Counted from the first letter of the stretch, positions 48,258 through 60,503 are shown. The stretch is DNA of 64,000 nt from Tamarix chinensis (GCA_030549775.1 CM060180.1:89133172-89197171), one strand, 5' to 3'. The notes: generated by a model not told the origin, from the letters alone. A program made the numbers and translations.

Positions 48258-48587
48258 CACTATTATAGCCGGTGGATCGGAGGCACATAGGGTATCATAC
48301 CCTAACCACTATTATAGCCGGTGGATCGGAAACACATAGGACTACGCGTCCTAACCACTATTCCTAACCGGTGGATCGGTTGGCTCCGGCTCGCATGGTA
48401 TTCCACTGTAAGTAGTTAGTATCTTTTAAGCATTCTGGTTTGTGACTGTTGAGCTCGGGAACCCCCACTATTATAACCGGTGGATCGGTCACACATAGGA
48501 CATCATGTCCTAACCACTATTATAACTGGTGGATCGGTCGCACATAGGGTAAAAACCCTAACCACTATTCCGAACCGGTGGATCGGT
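48258..48587 (-). repeat. Reiterated CCACTATT..CCGGTGGATCGG motif, LTR B (six copies)
   Basis: Copies start at 48258, 48307, 48356, 48466, 48515 and 48562, with spacings 49, 49, 110, 49 and 47 bp. Each is CACTATT-(A/C)(T/C)..-(C/A)CCGGTGGATCGG. The CCAC and GTGG halves can pair in RNA. Confidence 0.9.
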
Positions 48588-48939
48588 TGGTCCCGTCTCA
48601 ACGATCTTCCTCTTTAGATAATTAATTTTTTAAGTATCTTATTCAAAAGCTTTCACCATAGACATGCACGAATCATAAATCATATTTTCCATAATCACAC
48701 TTTAATTACCAAATACACGTGATGACCCAAAACTCTAAGCAGCCTCAAAATCCATAGTTAACCACTCCAAACCCTAATTTAGTGTCCTCCGTACCCTTAA
48801 TTTGCTCCACGTACTATTTTCCATCCCAAGTGCTCAAACACCCAAACAACACTTACATTACCTTCCTTACATCCCAAATTAACTTTCCACACGTAAATTT
48901 CATACCCATGCAGACATTAATCCCCCCATGCAAACCTTC

Positions 48940-49260
48940 GAACCTTTTTCATGCGAACCCTAAAATTCCACGTGAAACCCTAAATTCAACCATGCAACCC
49001 TAATACCACCATACAACCATCAATATCACCATGTAAATCCTAATATCACCATACAACTATAATTACCACCATACAAACCTTAATATCATCATACAAACCC
49101 TAATACCAACATACATCCATTAATACCACCAGGTAAACCCTAGATTCCGTCATACAAAACCATAAATTCAATCCAACCAAAACCAAAGATTCACCCATAC
49201 CAAACCCTAAATTCAAACCATAAAGATTCTTCCATACCAAACCCTAAATTCAAGCCATAA
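48940..49260. repeat. Short tandem units ACCACCATACAAACCCTAAT in LTR B
   Basis: Variants of (C/A)CATGCAA.CCTAATACCACCATACAA occur about every 20-30 bp. Equivalent units lie at 59620-59880 in the full gypsy LTR. Confidence 0.75.
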
Positions 49261-49261
49261 A

Positions 49262-49700
49262 GATTCTTCCACATAAAATCATAAATTAGAATCTCCCAAG
49301 GAAAACTATAAATTGAATTCCCCCAAGCAAATCATAAATTAAATTCCCCCATATAATATCATAAATTACATTTTCCCAAATAACATCATGAAATAGATTC
49401 TCCCAAACAAATTATAAATTAACTCTCCCAATCAAATCATAACTTAAATTCTCCCATATAATATTATAAATTACATTCTCCCAAATAACATCATAAACTA
49501 AATTCTCCCAAACAAATTATAAATTAACTCTCCCAATCAAATCATAACTTAAATTCTCCCATATAATATTATAAATTACATTCTCCCAAATAACATCATA
49601 AACTAAATTCTCCCAAACAAACCATAATTTAATTCCCCCAATCCATCATAAATTAAATTCTCCCATATAATATCATAAATTAAATTCTCCAAAATAGCCT
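49262..49700. repeat. 105-bp higher-order tandem repeat in LTR B
   Basis: A basic unit near 27 bp (ATAAATTAAATTCTCCCA) is organised in 105-bp repeats: the block at 49441-49545 recurs from 49546 with almost no change. Confidence 0.85.
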
Positions 49701-51321
49701 CATAAACTAGATTATTCCTTATAAAACCATAAAATTTAGGTCAACTCACTTCCCTTAGTCAAATTCTTTCCCCATTCTCCTTTTTCATCCTTCCTCTCAC
49801 ACAAACCACATCGACTTCCTCACATACACAACACATATCATCATACATAATTAATACACATACCATGCGCAACATACTTCAACTCCAAGTCATACCACAT
49901 ATAAAATATTTAACAATAATAAACAATAGATACATAACATGCGAAACACATAATACACATAAGCATATAAAAGGCCTTAGCACTCCTTACCTAAAACGTC
50001 ACCGGTCTTGGAGCACGCTCCTACGCCTCCTTAGGGTTTTGACTGGTTTTACCTATTATGGGGAAGAAATACTAGGATTAGCTTCCTTCCAATACTACTA
50101 TTAGTTTCTAATTTATCTTAAGTCTTGATTCTTAATTAATTATGCCCAAAACCACTAAAACATTAATACATACTATTATAATTTAAGGTAAAAAGGTGAT
50201 ATAAGGGTTTCTACCCTTTACCGAAATAAAGTTATTAAAGGTAATAATAATAATAATATTTATTATAATAATAATTTTAATAATAACAAATTATTACTAA
50301 TAGTAGTAATATTAATAGAAAACTTAATAATAATAATAATCTCAGCCTTAAAATTACAAAGTGGATTTCGAAACCTCCCCATTTAATGATAATACTATTT
50401 GAAATGTAAAAAGATATTAATATTATACATATACTTATTATATAAAGTTAATATGGTTAATAATAATAAGATAATTAGTAATAATGTTAAAAATGCTAAA
50501 ATAATAATAAAAGGCAAAGCTATGAGACTTAATTAAAATTTTAGGTTTCTAATTCTCCTGAAATAATTTCAGTATCAAATAACTAATTATACTAACAATA
50601 ATAATATTAATTATATTATTAATAATAATATTAAACATGTAATAATTACATTAAATAGGAAAAATTCGAGAATAATAATTTATCTTACTCAATAATACTC
50701 CCAGACCTGTCAACCAAATTTAGAAATTAAAATACAGTTGATAACAACAATAATTATTATTATAATAATAATAATTAAACTCGAATTAGCATTAAAAATT
50801 AGAATAAAAGCATAATAATTATCAATAAATCGAAAGTAAGTATTTAAAAGCTCTAGGGTTTCACCTTGAGTTGGAGGGTATTGGTAGCACCGGCGGTGGT
50901 TCCCGGAGGTGGCCGGAAAAGTGGTCTAAGAGGGGTGAAAATGAAGAAAAAGAGGGAAGGGGAAAGGAGAAAAATAAAATAAGCTTATGGTTCGGTGGAG
51001 GGGATTTATAAGGAGATATTGGGTGGTTTAAAGGGTGGTAGAAGTGGAGAATGTGGCGGCGGATGGTGGCTTAAGGTTTCGGGGTAAAAATTCTGGCTAA
51101 ATGGATAGCAAACTTTGCACAGTTATGGAGGCCCGTGCAAGAAGAATCGAAGGTTGAGAATGGTTTAGTTAGCTAGATGGAGTTACAGGGAAGAGATTGG
51201 TAGCAAGAGGAGGTGTTTAAGTTGGCCGGGGAAGGAGATAATGGCGTCTGATGGGGCGGTGGCTGGGTTTCTTACTTAGGGTTTCGGGAAAGAAAAAGCT
51301 TCAAAATCATCCACGACTGGG

Positions 51322-51331
51322 CTATTTATAG
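51322..51331 (-). promoter_or_regulatory. TATA box of LTR B
   Basis: Minus strand CTATAAATAG, shared in context with 61433-61442. Confidence 0.65.
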
Positions 51332-52378
51332 ACTTTAGATGGGTTATTAGGGTTTTGGAGGTCAGAGGAATGGGTTTGGGTGATAGGGTTTGGGTTGCCG
51401 ATGGCGAGGGTGGCCGGTGGGAGTCAAATCGGGCAAAGGATGCGCGCAGGGAAAAGAGAGGAAAACGCGAGAGAAGGAGGGAAGGTGATTGGGTCTTTGT
51501 GGTCGCCGAATCAAGGGTAAGAGAAAGGGAGGAGAATGGTCGGTCAAAACAGGCGAAATCGGCGGCGAAAATCTCGGCTGGGTGGCGGAGTTGCAGGCAG
51601 GTCGGCGTCGAGGCTGGCAGGCATGAAGGAGGAAGAAGACGAGGTTGGGTCGAGCGGTCGGCGAAGGAAAAGAAAGAAAAGAAGAGAGGGGAGACCGGGC
51701 GGTTCGGGCGGTCGGGTGCGACGAGGTAATTTCATTAAACACAACGGCGCGTTTAGTGAAGAAAATGAATGAAACGCAGCGTTCCACGGGCAGAGGAAGA
51801 AGGCAGCGTCGCGCGAGCTGGGCCAAAGAGGAAGAAGAAAAGAAAAGAAGAACTGGGTCGCGCCAGGCCCAGTCGAGGAAAAGAAGAGGAAAAAGAAAAA
51901 GAAGAAAAAGAAAGAAAAAGGTAAGGAAAAAGGAAGAAAGAAAAAGAAAAAGGGAAAAAGGAAAGGGGAAAAATAATTAGGTTAGGGTCAATTAAATTAA
52001 CCTGAATATTTAGGATATTTAAAAATAATAATATTTAAATCCCTTTTTAGGCTAAAATAAGATTTTTGAAAGATTTTCCATAAATTCCATTTTAATTAGT
52101 AAAACACCCAAATTTTCTCTAATTAAATTATTTGTAAAATTAATATTAATTTGAAACTATTTTCTCCTTCTTATTTTAAATAAAATAATTTATTTAATAA
52201 ATTTTCAAAATAAAATGCTTAATTAGCTAAAATACCCAAATTCTTTTTTAATAAAAATACTTATAAATTTCTTCTTGATTTGCCCTAATTAATTCAATTT
52301 AAAAATAATTTATTTAAATAATTTTTTATAATAAATATCCTCTAAATATATTTTATAAAATTAGAAATTTTCAGGTAG

Positions 52379-52544
52379 TGTAGCTTTCCATGTTATAGTG
52401 TAGCTTTCACCTAGGTAGTGTCGTGGTGCCAACATGAATGGGTGTTCATTGATAAATATATGGGAGATAGGAAGAGTGGGAGATTATTTTCAATAATTAC
52501 TCACATCTTATTAGGATGACAAGCCAAAAGTACCAATATACATC
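52379..52544. other. Sequence between LTR B and LINE relic
   Basis: TAGTGTAGCTTTC occurs twice (52376 and 52398). No gene. Confidence 0.4.
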
Positions 52545-52955
52545 AAGTATTAAAATGGCACGCATCACGGGTTGATATGCTGAAGATGAACATTGATGTA
52601 GGTAAATCTACTACATGTTGTTGGTGTCTAACTATGGTTAGCTGGTAGAGAGATGGATTAGTATTGTGGTCATTCTGACAAACCCTGCATGGAACGTGGT
52701 CCATAGAAAAGGTAGAAGGGCTTGTGGTGACCATGGCCTTGAAACTAGCACTTGAAATACACTTGAGCATTGTCACTATTGAATCTAGATGTTTGGCTCT
52801 ACTTATCAAGCTCTAGAAGATGAGATGCATGAGATCATGTTTATGTTTTCTTCTTCAAAGAATTCAAAAGCTAGTAGAGAAGCTTGATAGCATTACATCG
52901 GAGTATATCCTTTAAGGAGGGAATGGTCTAGCACATGCTTTAACCAAGTATAAGA
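52545..52955 (+). pseudogene. RNase H (RVT_3-like) relic
   Basis: The plus strand reads, with stops and frame changes, KWHASRVDMLKMNIDVG, TMALKLALEIHLSIVTIESR and GGNGLAHALTKYK, which parallel the W..P..G..K.N.D......, EALAL..GL..A......+E.D and REGN..AHALAK blocks of the RNase H domain at the end of plant LINE proteins or related genes. No intact frame. LTR B is inserted just upstream, so the rest of the gene may be on its other side. Confidence 0.5.
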
Positions 52956-53159
52956 CTTGATGAACACTTTATTTGGTAGGGAATGTTCCATTACATCAAG
53001 TTATTGTAGTTTTGAGACATTTACAGTTATAAGATTACATCCATGCTTTCTCTTGTGCATTTTATCCCTAGGAAAACCCAAGATAAGCTACTACAAAATA
53101 AGGGACTTGTGTGTTTTTTTATATATATTTGTAAAAGCTATTCATAACAATTAATAATT

Positions 53160-53594
53160 CTTTGTAGGCAATAATTTAGTTTTCCTAACATTTTTTTCTT
53201 ATTTATTTGGCATTCGTATGCTATGCAAATATAAATTTTACCATCTATTATATCTATGGTTAATAGTAACATTATACTAACATATATAATACACACATAT
53301 ATATGTCGATATTAGTATCTAAGGCTACTATAAGAAACTTTGGCTTTAACAACCAATGAACTAAAAAAATTTGGTCAATTTTTGTATACCACTAATGATG
53401 ACCATCAATAGTCTTCTCACCTATTGCGACTAGTTTAAATTTTGGCCATTAATAACCTTTCAGTCACTAAAAAAATACACCATTTAAGTCTTCCTTTTTT
53501 CAGTTTTTATTTTTATGCTTTAATTTTGTATAGGTGTGTGTAAACTAGCTTGGATTATTTTGTATAGGTGTTCAAAGAAGTTTGTGCTAAAATC
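53160..53594. other. Possible CACTA terminal region
   Basis: GCTACTATAAGAAAC at 53324 resembles a decayed CACTATAAGAAA terminus and is followed by subterminal words such as GGTCAATTTTTG, ATTGCGACTAGT and GGCCATTAATAA, typical of CACTA ends. The gypsy insertion at 53600 cuts what follows. No coding. Confidence 0.3.
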
Positions 53595-53599
53595 AAGAC
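53595..53599. repeat. Target-site duplication AAGAC (left of gypsy element)
   Basis: AAGAC at 53595-53599 and 62340-62344, directly outside TG..CA ends. Confidence 0.9.
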
Positions 53600-54021
53600 T
53601 GTAACACCCCCAAAATTTACACATTTTTTTAAACAATACTTATAAATTAAAAACAGTAAGTTCCGGGGATGCTACCGCCACACTTAATATCAGACCGGTT
53701 TACTCCTACTATTCCGATACTAAGTGCTAAGCTAAGAGAACACTACAATAATATCATTAATAATCCAAATTTGTAAATACGAAAATCAATGTATGCATAA
53801 GTCTTACACAAACCAAAATACAAGAGTCAGTTTTTCAAGGAAAAGAGATAACTATAATAATAAAATTATTTCCAAAGTGATAATCATGAATAAGGAAAAT
53901 AGGAATAATAATATCATATGGAAAGTCGACCACGTCACTCTGGGAACTGCTCCAGCCCAAACTTCACTCGGTCCCACTTGATGTCCCATAGACATCAATA
54001 GCATCAAAATAAGCATCTCCT
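53600..54021 (-). repeat. 3' LTR remnant (last 422 bp)
   Basis: Aligns with 58477-58898 up to the phrase ATAAGC(A/G)TCTCCT, then stops abruptly. The following 54022-54160 is unique and precedes the integrase stop. Confidence 0.9.
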
Positions 54022-54159
54022 GAAAAACAGACTTCACCCCCGAAGTCTCCTACAGCACTCTAGGGTTAGGGCTAGGAAATTCTAAGCATCTAGAATAACA
54101 CATTATTAACTATACTTAAATCAACTACCCCCTTAGTGACAAACTAGATAAAAACGATC

Positions 54160-55264
54160 TAACCTACAGCGAAAAGCTCCAGATTTGCTTCTCGCATATC
54201 TTTCTCAGTCTCCCAAGTAGCTTCCTTAGTTCTGTGGTGACTCCATAAGATCTTAATTAGAGGCACCAAACTCATACGAGTCTTCCTCAGCTTAGTGTTG
54301 AGAATCCACACCGGTCGCTCCTCATAAGTTAGTGAATCATCCAACTCGACCTCATCTAGCCGCATTACATGCGATGGATCGACAACATACTTCTGTAGCT
54401 GAGAAATGTGGAACACATTATGCACTTGTGCCAACTATAGAGGAAGAGCCAATCTATAAGAAACTTCACCCACTCGGTCCAATATCTCATATGGACCAAT
54501 ATACTTGGGGCTCAACTTACCTTTCCATCTGAACCTTTGTACCCCTTTAGTAGGTGAAACCCTCAGCAACACTTTATCTCCAGGCTCAAAATCTCCATCC
54601 CTATGCCTTTGATCGACATAACTCTTTTTTCAACTCTAAGCTACTTTCATTTGATCCCAGATCTGTCAGACCTGACGGGTCATATCTTCGATCATTTCTG
54701 ATCCCAACACGATCGTCTCGCTGATGTCGCTCCAACAAAAAGGAGTCTTGGACTTTCGTCCATACAATGCCTCGAAGGGAGCCATCCCAATACTGGCATG
54801 ATAACTGTTATTATATGAAAACTCCATCAGGTACAAGAGCTCCTTCCAACATCCCTAGAAATCTAGTATGTAGGCCCTCAACATATCCTACAGAGTCTAA
54901 ATGGTCCACTCTGTCTGTCCGTTTGTGGTAGGGTGAAAAGTTGTACTCATCTTCAATTTGGTCCCCAAAACTTCTTGCAGCTTCCCCCAACAATGAGAAA
55001 GGAACCTTGAATCTCGATCTGAAACTATATCCTTCGGGACTCCATGGCGGCTAACCACGAACTTCATATAAGCACTGGCCAATTACTCCATACTCCTGGG
55101 TGAACCGAACAGGTAGTCTGATGTGCTTCCTCCATAATACAACGCTTAAGATCCGGACAACTCTGAGGCACACACCAACGACCCCTGAATCGGATACTAC
55201 CATCCTCATGGACTCTGAACCCCTCTACTTTGCCTTCCCGCATCTTCTGTCGGATCCTCTCCAA
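54160..55264 (-). pseudogene. Gypsy integrase with chromodomain-like C-terminus (deleted)
   Basis: From right to left: CPDLKRCIMEEAHQTTCSVHPG (zinc-binding HHCC region, truncated), then directly AYMKFVVSRHGVPKDIVSDRDSRF (second catalytic Asp) and TTFHPTTNGQTE, then SYHASIGMAPFEALYGRK, DKVLLRVSPTKGV, SPKYIGPYEIL, VFHISQLQKYV and the chromodomain-like LVPLIKILWSHHRTKEATWE. About 95 residues between the zinc region and HGVP, including the first catalytic Asp block, are absent at about 55088. Integrase inserts element DNA; this copy cannot. The C-terminal form is that of Tekay/Del chromoviruses. Confidence 0.88.
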
Positions 55265-55528
55265 TTTAACATCTCCAACCTAGCCGGCTCGGATCTCTCA
55301 GAAAATAGTCAGAGTGAGTGTCAAGGCATTCATACGGGCTTTGAGGTCTCCCTGCTGAATCATCTCATTCTCCACATCTGATAACTCCCTTATTGTCTGA
55401 TCAGCAACCACACAACACAATGTAGAATGTGTAGTCTTACTACTTAGAGCATCGGCAACCATATTGGCCTTACCCTCATGGTAGGCTAACTCACTATCAT
55501 AATCCTTTACCAGCTCCAGCCATCTTCT

Positions 55529-56560
55529 CTACCTCCAGTTGAGATCCTTCTGCATGAGGATATACTTGAGACTCTTATGATCAGTAAAAAATTTACACTT
55601 CACCCTATATAGATAATGTCTCAAAATCTTCAAAGCGAACACAATAGCAGCTAACTCAATATCATGCATGGGATAATTCTGCTCATGCTTCTTTAGCTGT
55701 TGTGAGGCATAAGCTACCACTTTACCGTTTTGCATTAACACGTATCCTAACCCATGCTTGGATGCATCGCTATAAACCTTGAACTCCTCGGTCCCCTAGG
55801 GTAAAGTCAACACCAGTGCAGTGGTCAACCTCTTCTTTAGCTCTTGAAAAGCCTATTCACACCTCATCCCACTGAAAATTTGTAGTCTTCTTCAAGAGAT
55901 TAGTCAAGGGTCTGCCTATCTTGGAAAAGTTCTGCATAAATAGCCTATAATATCCAGCCAAACCTAGAAAACTCTTAATCTCTGATATGTTCATAGGAGG
56001 CTTCCACTCTGTAATCGCCACAATCTTAGCGGGGTCCACAGCCACTCCCATAGCCGATACAATATGACTAAGGAAGGCTACCTCCTAGAACCAAAACCCG
56101 CACTTCGATAGCTTCGCATACAGATGATGTTCTCTCAATGTGCTCAAAATGGTGCATAGATGTTGCTCATGCTCTTCATTTCCCCGGAATTAAACCAATA
56201 TCATCAATAAATACCACCATGAACTGGTCGAGGAAAGGTCAAAATATCCTTGTCATCAGATCCATGAACACTGTAGGAGCATTTGTAAGTCCAAAGGGCA
56301 TCACTGTAAATTCATAATGCTCATATCGGGTCCGGAATGCAATCTTCTTAATATCAGCAATAGCGATCCTTAATTGATGGTACCCATACCTCATATTAGT
56401 CTTAGAAAACACTGTAGCACCCTTCAATTGGTCAAAAAGATCATCTATTCTTGGAAGTAGATACCAGTTCTTTACCGTCAACTAATTCAACCCCCGGTAG
56501 TCAATGCAGAGATGGAGACTATCATCTTTCTTCTTTAGAAACAAAATCGGCGCTCCCCAC
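55529..56560 (-). pseudogene. Gypsy reverse transcriptase and RNase H
   Basis: Blocks from right: [74 protein letters not shown] with the catalytic FIDD at 56200-56211, [19 protein letters not shown] text (56000-55920), then RNase [21 protein letters not shown] and [11 protein letters not shown]. Several stops and frameshifts. Upstream at about 56583 the link between the [12 protein letters not shown] region and SPWGAP is shortened by an estimated 50-60 residues, removing the conserved entry to the RT domain. Confidence 0.9.
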
Positions 56561-56758
56561 GGTGATACACTGACTAGATGTACCCATGCCTGGTATTTCT
56601 TCTGGGAACACGTCAGGAAATTCTCTCACCACTGGTGTACTGTCTAGTGCGGCCAAATCCTTATTGAGCTCCTACACACTGTATAAATATAAAGGATACC
56701 CCTTCTAGATCAAATTGTGTAATGTAACCACTGACACCACCTTAGTGGTTGGCTTCGG

Positions 56759-57115
56759 CTAAGTCTTTTGATATGAAACCCTAGTCCCCTTCAGGCCTTG
56801 CAGAATCACCCGCTCTTGGGCACAATCAATAACCGCTTTGTACCTCCCCAACATATCTATGCCTAGAATCACGTCAAAATCTTTTAGATCCATCCCAACC
56901 ATATCTACAAGGAAGTCTACCCCTCCTATATCTAAGGCCATGTTTGAAAACATCCGACTACACTTCATTCTGTCACCTGACAGAAGTATAACACATAGCT
57001 CTACTCTAGCAGATGGTGACAATCCATCCTTAACAGCAAATGTAGAGGAAACGAAAGACAACATGGCACCCGAATCAAATAGAACATATGCTGGTAATGA
57101 ATAAATGGTGAGCAT
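56759..57115 (-). pseudogene. Gypsy aspartic protease
   Basis: VLFDSGAMLSFVSSTFA gives the DSGA active site, GVDFLVDMVGMDLKDFDVIL and GIDMLGRYKAVIDC the flap and C-terminal strands. The length fits a retropepsin of this group. It separates Gag from Pol products. It is open in this frame, but the element as a whole is dead. Confidence 0.88.
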
Positions 57116-57364
57116 ACCGGTAACGACATCCAGTTGTCAATCTACCTCAGCCTGACTAATGACGTTCAGGCGCCCTCCTGACTGGCCTCCCTTCTGAGGA
57201 TGAGGCCTAGATCCCTGCAGTCTTCCCCCTATCTCTTGAGCTAGGGCACCGGATGAAGCAGGTGCTCTCTGATAGTGCAGTTGGGATGAGTTCTGATGAT
57301 ACTGTTGATAGGCCTACTGCTGAGGTATGAGAGCTCCCCCCTTCTGAAACAATCAGGGCTGACT

Positions 57365-58222
57365 CTATTGAAAATGAGGGGGCCTCCAACACTCTATCGC
57401 TCTGTGTCCCCACTTCCCATAGTTTTGGCAAGTCACCAACCTGCCATTGAAGTCCCTACCTAGATGATTATGGCTGCACCTCCTCCAAACTGTACCTCTT
57501 GGGGGCCCTTGGCTTTTGCTGTTATCTCTCGGTGATGGCCTCCTAGACTCTCCAGTTCTAGGCTGGGTCCTACTTCTGGAACTCTGACCCTCAGGATTCC
57601 TCTTCCCAAGGATGGCGGCCTGCTCGTGAACCAACGTGTCTGCCATGCAAACATGCTCATACAGAAATGCTAAATCTGTAGAAGGCACAACACCCATCAT
57701 GCGGCGGATGCTAAAGTTCAGTCCCTGCTCAAATTGGAACACCACCATGGAATTGTTGGTGGAGATCGTTGGAGCAAACTAGAGCAGCTCTATGAAGCAG
57801 GCATAATACTGGCAAACTAACATGGGCCCCTAAATTAGCTGCATAAACTCCCAGAGCTTATCCTTCCTGAGGCTCTCGAGCTAGAACCTAGTGTGAATGG
57901 TGGTCTTAAATGCCTCCCACGAAGCCGAAGGACCTTTTCAGACTCAATGCTTCTCCTACCAGGCATCTACTATTCCCCGAAGGAAGAAGGCTGTGATGCT
58001 AGGCCGTCGGTCTGGTGGGGAATCCATAGCCTCAAATGTACGGTCCAGGTCTCTTATCCATCCTTATAAAATTATCGGGTCCTCCTCGCCTGAATACGTC
58101 GGAGGGTGATGCTCGGTAACCCTCTTAAGCCAATCTTCCCTAGCATTTTGAGAGCGATGGGTGAACTCCAAGAAGGCAGTGATGGTCTCCTCCAAATGGT
58201 TAATTCTTCCATTGTTTTCCAT
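57365..58222 (-). pseudogene. Gypsy gag
   Basis: Start at 58222 (MENNGRINHLEETITAF). Then HHPPTYSGEEDPIILQGWIR, the retrotransposon gag block (P..F.G..DP..A..W), AFFLRGIVDAW, and FNFSIRRMMGVVPSTDLAF-like text in the C-terminal third, then a basic R/S/P linker and CQNYGKWGHRAIEC, a zinc knuckle in which the second Cys is Tyr. Stops at several points (for example near 57930 and 57830). Gag forms the virus-like particle around the element RNA. Confidence 0.87.
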
Positions 58223-58461
58223 CTAGCTGCACAAAAATATTCACTTAGAAACAAACCCACTAGTTTGAGATTATATTAACAAAATTTCCTATTTCTAGGA
58301 GAAAACCCTAATCTACCCTTATACTCCTCATAGTGGTCGGGCTCTAAAATTTAATACAGTAAGAGTTTTTTTATTAGAGTGGAAATCCTTTTCAAAATTC
58401 AAATAGACTTTCCAAAATCAATTTCATTTTTTGAAAACGAGTGTGGTCAACAAGATCGACT

Positions 58462-58474
58462 GCTTTGATATCAA
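58462..58474 (-). promoter_or_regulatory. Gypsy primer-binding site
   Basis: Minus strand TTGATATCAAAGC just inside the LTR end at 58477; two changes from the initiator tRNA-Met complement TTGGTATCAGAGC. Confidence 0.8.
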
Positions 58475-58476
58475 CT

Positions 58477-60463
58477 TGTAACACCTCCAAAATTTAAACA
58501 TTTTTTTAAAACAATATTTATAAATTAAAAACCATAAGTTCTAGGGATGCTACCACCACACTTAGTACTAGATTAGTTTATTCCTACCATTCTGGTACCA
58601 AGTTCTAAGGCTAAGAGAACACTACAATAACATCATTAATAATCCAAATTCATAAATACAAAAATTAGAGTATGCATAAGTATTACACAAACCAAAATAC
58701 AAGAGTTATTTTTTTAAGGAAAAGAGATAACTACAATAATAAAATTGTTTCCGAAGTGATAATCATCAATAAGGAAAATAGGAATAATAATATCATATGG
58801 AAAGCTGGCCATGTCAGTCTGGGAACTACTCCAGCCCAAACTTCACTCAGCCCCACCTGATGTCCCATAGGCATCAATAGCATCGAAATAAGCGTCTCCT
58901 ACCTGCAACAGGTCAGACAGACCTTCTGATCGTGTGAATGAGTAGCACCTATGAAACGGGTGGTCAGTATGTTATGTACTGAGTAAGGTAATAGAGCACT
59001 AAGGCCAACACACATAATTCACACAACTAATGCATAATAATAAAGGGCATAGAATTCAATCATATCGTCACAACATAAAACAATTACTTAGGTGAAATAT
59101 CATGATTCAATACAGATCAGATTATTTACTTCATCCAGCCTTTATCAAATTTATTTTCACACCATGCTCTTTATCAGGTCCATACAAGTACAGGAACCCC
59201 ACTATTTTTGCTAGTGGATCGGTCGTGAGGGTACATGCCCTGCCACTATTTTAGCCCGTGAATCGGTCGCGAGGGTAATATACCTTGCCACTATTATATG
59301 TTGGTGGATTGGTCTGGTCCCTTTTCGTCTGGTGTTCCACTGTAAGTAATTAGTGTCTTCCCACATCTTAACAACATATATAGTTTGGTTTGTTGAGCTC
59401 GGGACCCCCTACTATTATAGCTGGTGGATCGATCTGGGCCCAGCTCAACATCTTCCACTTTACATATTTAATATTTTAAGTATCTTATTCAGAAGCTCAT
59501 TCCAAGACATGCAATACTGACTTCTACTATGCTTACTCTTCAACTCAAGTTAACACTCCAACCCTAGTTAACCACTACCCCAAAGTTAAACTTAACAAAC
59601 CTTGAGGCCCATGCAAACCCTAACTCCATGTAAACCCTAGCTCCCATGCAAACCCTAAACCACCATGCCAAAACCCTAATGCCACCATGCAAACATTAAT
59701 ACCACCCTATAACCATTGCTCCATACAAAACCCTACTACTCCATGTAAAACACTAACACCATGCAACTCCATGCAAAACCCTACACCAGGTAACTCCATG
59801 TAAACCCTAACACCATGCAACTCCGTGTAAAATCCTAACACCATGCACTTCCATACAAAGCCCTAACACCCTACAACTCCCCATCATTATTACAACCCCA
59901 TCATGCATGTCTCAAGGCCACATCATACCATAATAATAACACATTTATACACATCATTCTTATGCCAAAATTATCTACACAAAACACACCTCAACTTCCA
60001 TATCATACGGCTTTCTAAATAGTTATACAATATACACATGAATTACACAATAAATCATATCATATGGTATTCATGGCATATAAATCACATATTGAACAAA
60101 TGGCCTTAGCACCCCTTACCTAAAATGTCACAGGTCATGGAGCACGCTCCTATACCACTTGAGGACTTTGACTGGGCTCACCTATTATGAGGAAAATACT
60201 AGGATTAGGCTCCCTCCTAAAAATACTAGTAATTTCTAACTTATCCAAATACTTAATTTTTAATTAAAATAATACTATACTAAAATTAACTATATAAAAT
60301 ACTACTAAAAATAATAATAAAATACTATTCTAATTTTAAAAAAAAGGTGATATAAGGGTTTCTACCCTTCCCCAAAATAATGTTAGTAAAATAGTAATAA
60401 TAATAATAATAATAATTTTAATAATAACAAAATATTAGCAATAATAATAATATTAATAGAAAT

Positions 60464-60503
<40 letters not shown>

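Larger units (their letters stand above)
47604..52373 (-). mobile_element. Solo LTR B, 4.77 kb, Ty3/gypsy
   Basis: Runs from TGTAACACCCCAAAATTC to TAGAAATTTTCA with perfect GGTAG duplications. Minus-strand sense: U3 at right, TATA box CTATAAATAG at 51322-51331 (1042 bp from the end), GA-rich block 51840-51980, gene-like GC-rich leader 50860-51750, TAATAA-rich zone 50220-50830, 105-bp and shorter tandem repeats 48940-49700, six copies of the CCACTATT motif 48258-48587, and the CCGCCACACTTAGTACCAGACCGG phrase near the end. No internal region remains. ORFs inside (for example 51355-51980) are low-complexity and not supported. Confidence 0.88.

Noticed and set aside
49262..49700. CRISPR-like array
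   Set aside because: Units are adjacent tandem repeats with no unique spacers, in a plant LTR.
51355..51980. Overlapping Arg/Lys/Glu-rich ORFs on both strands
   Set aside because: Low-complexity GA-rich DNA inside solo LTR B; the same region in sister LTRs has no matching frames.
55100..55381. 93-codon plus-strand ORF
   Set aside because: Antisense of the gypsy integrase/RNase H region.
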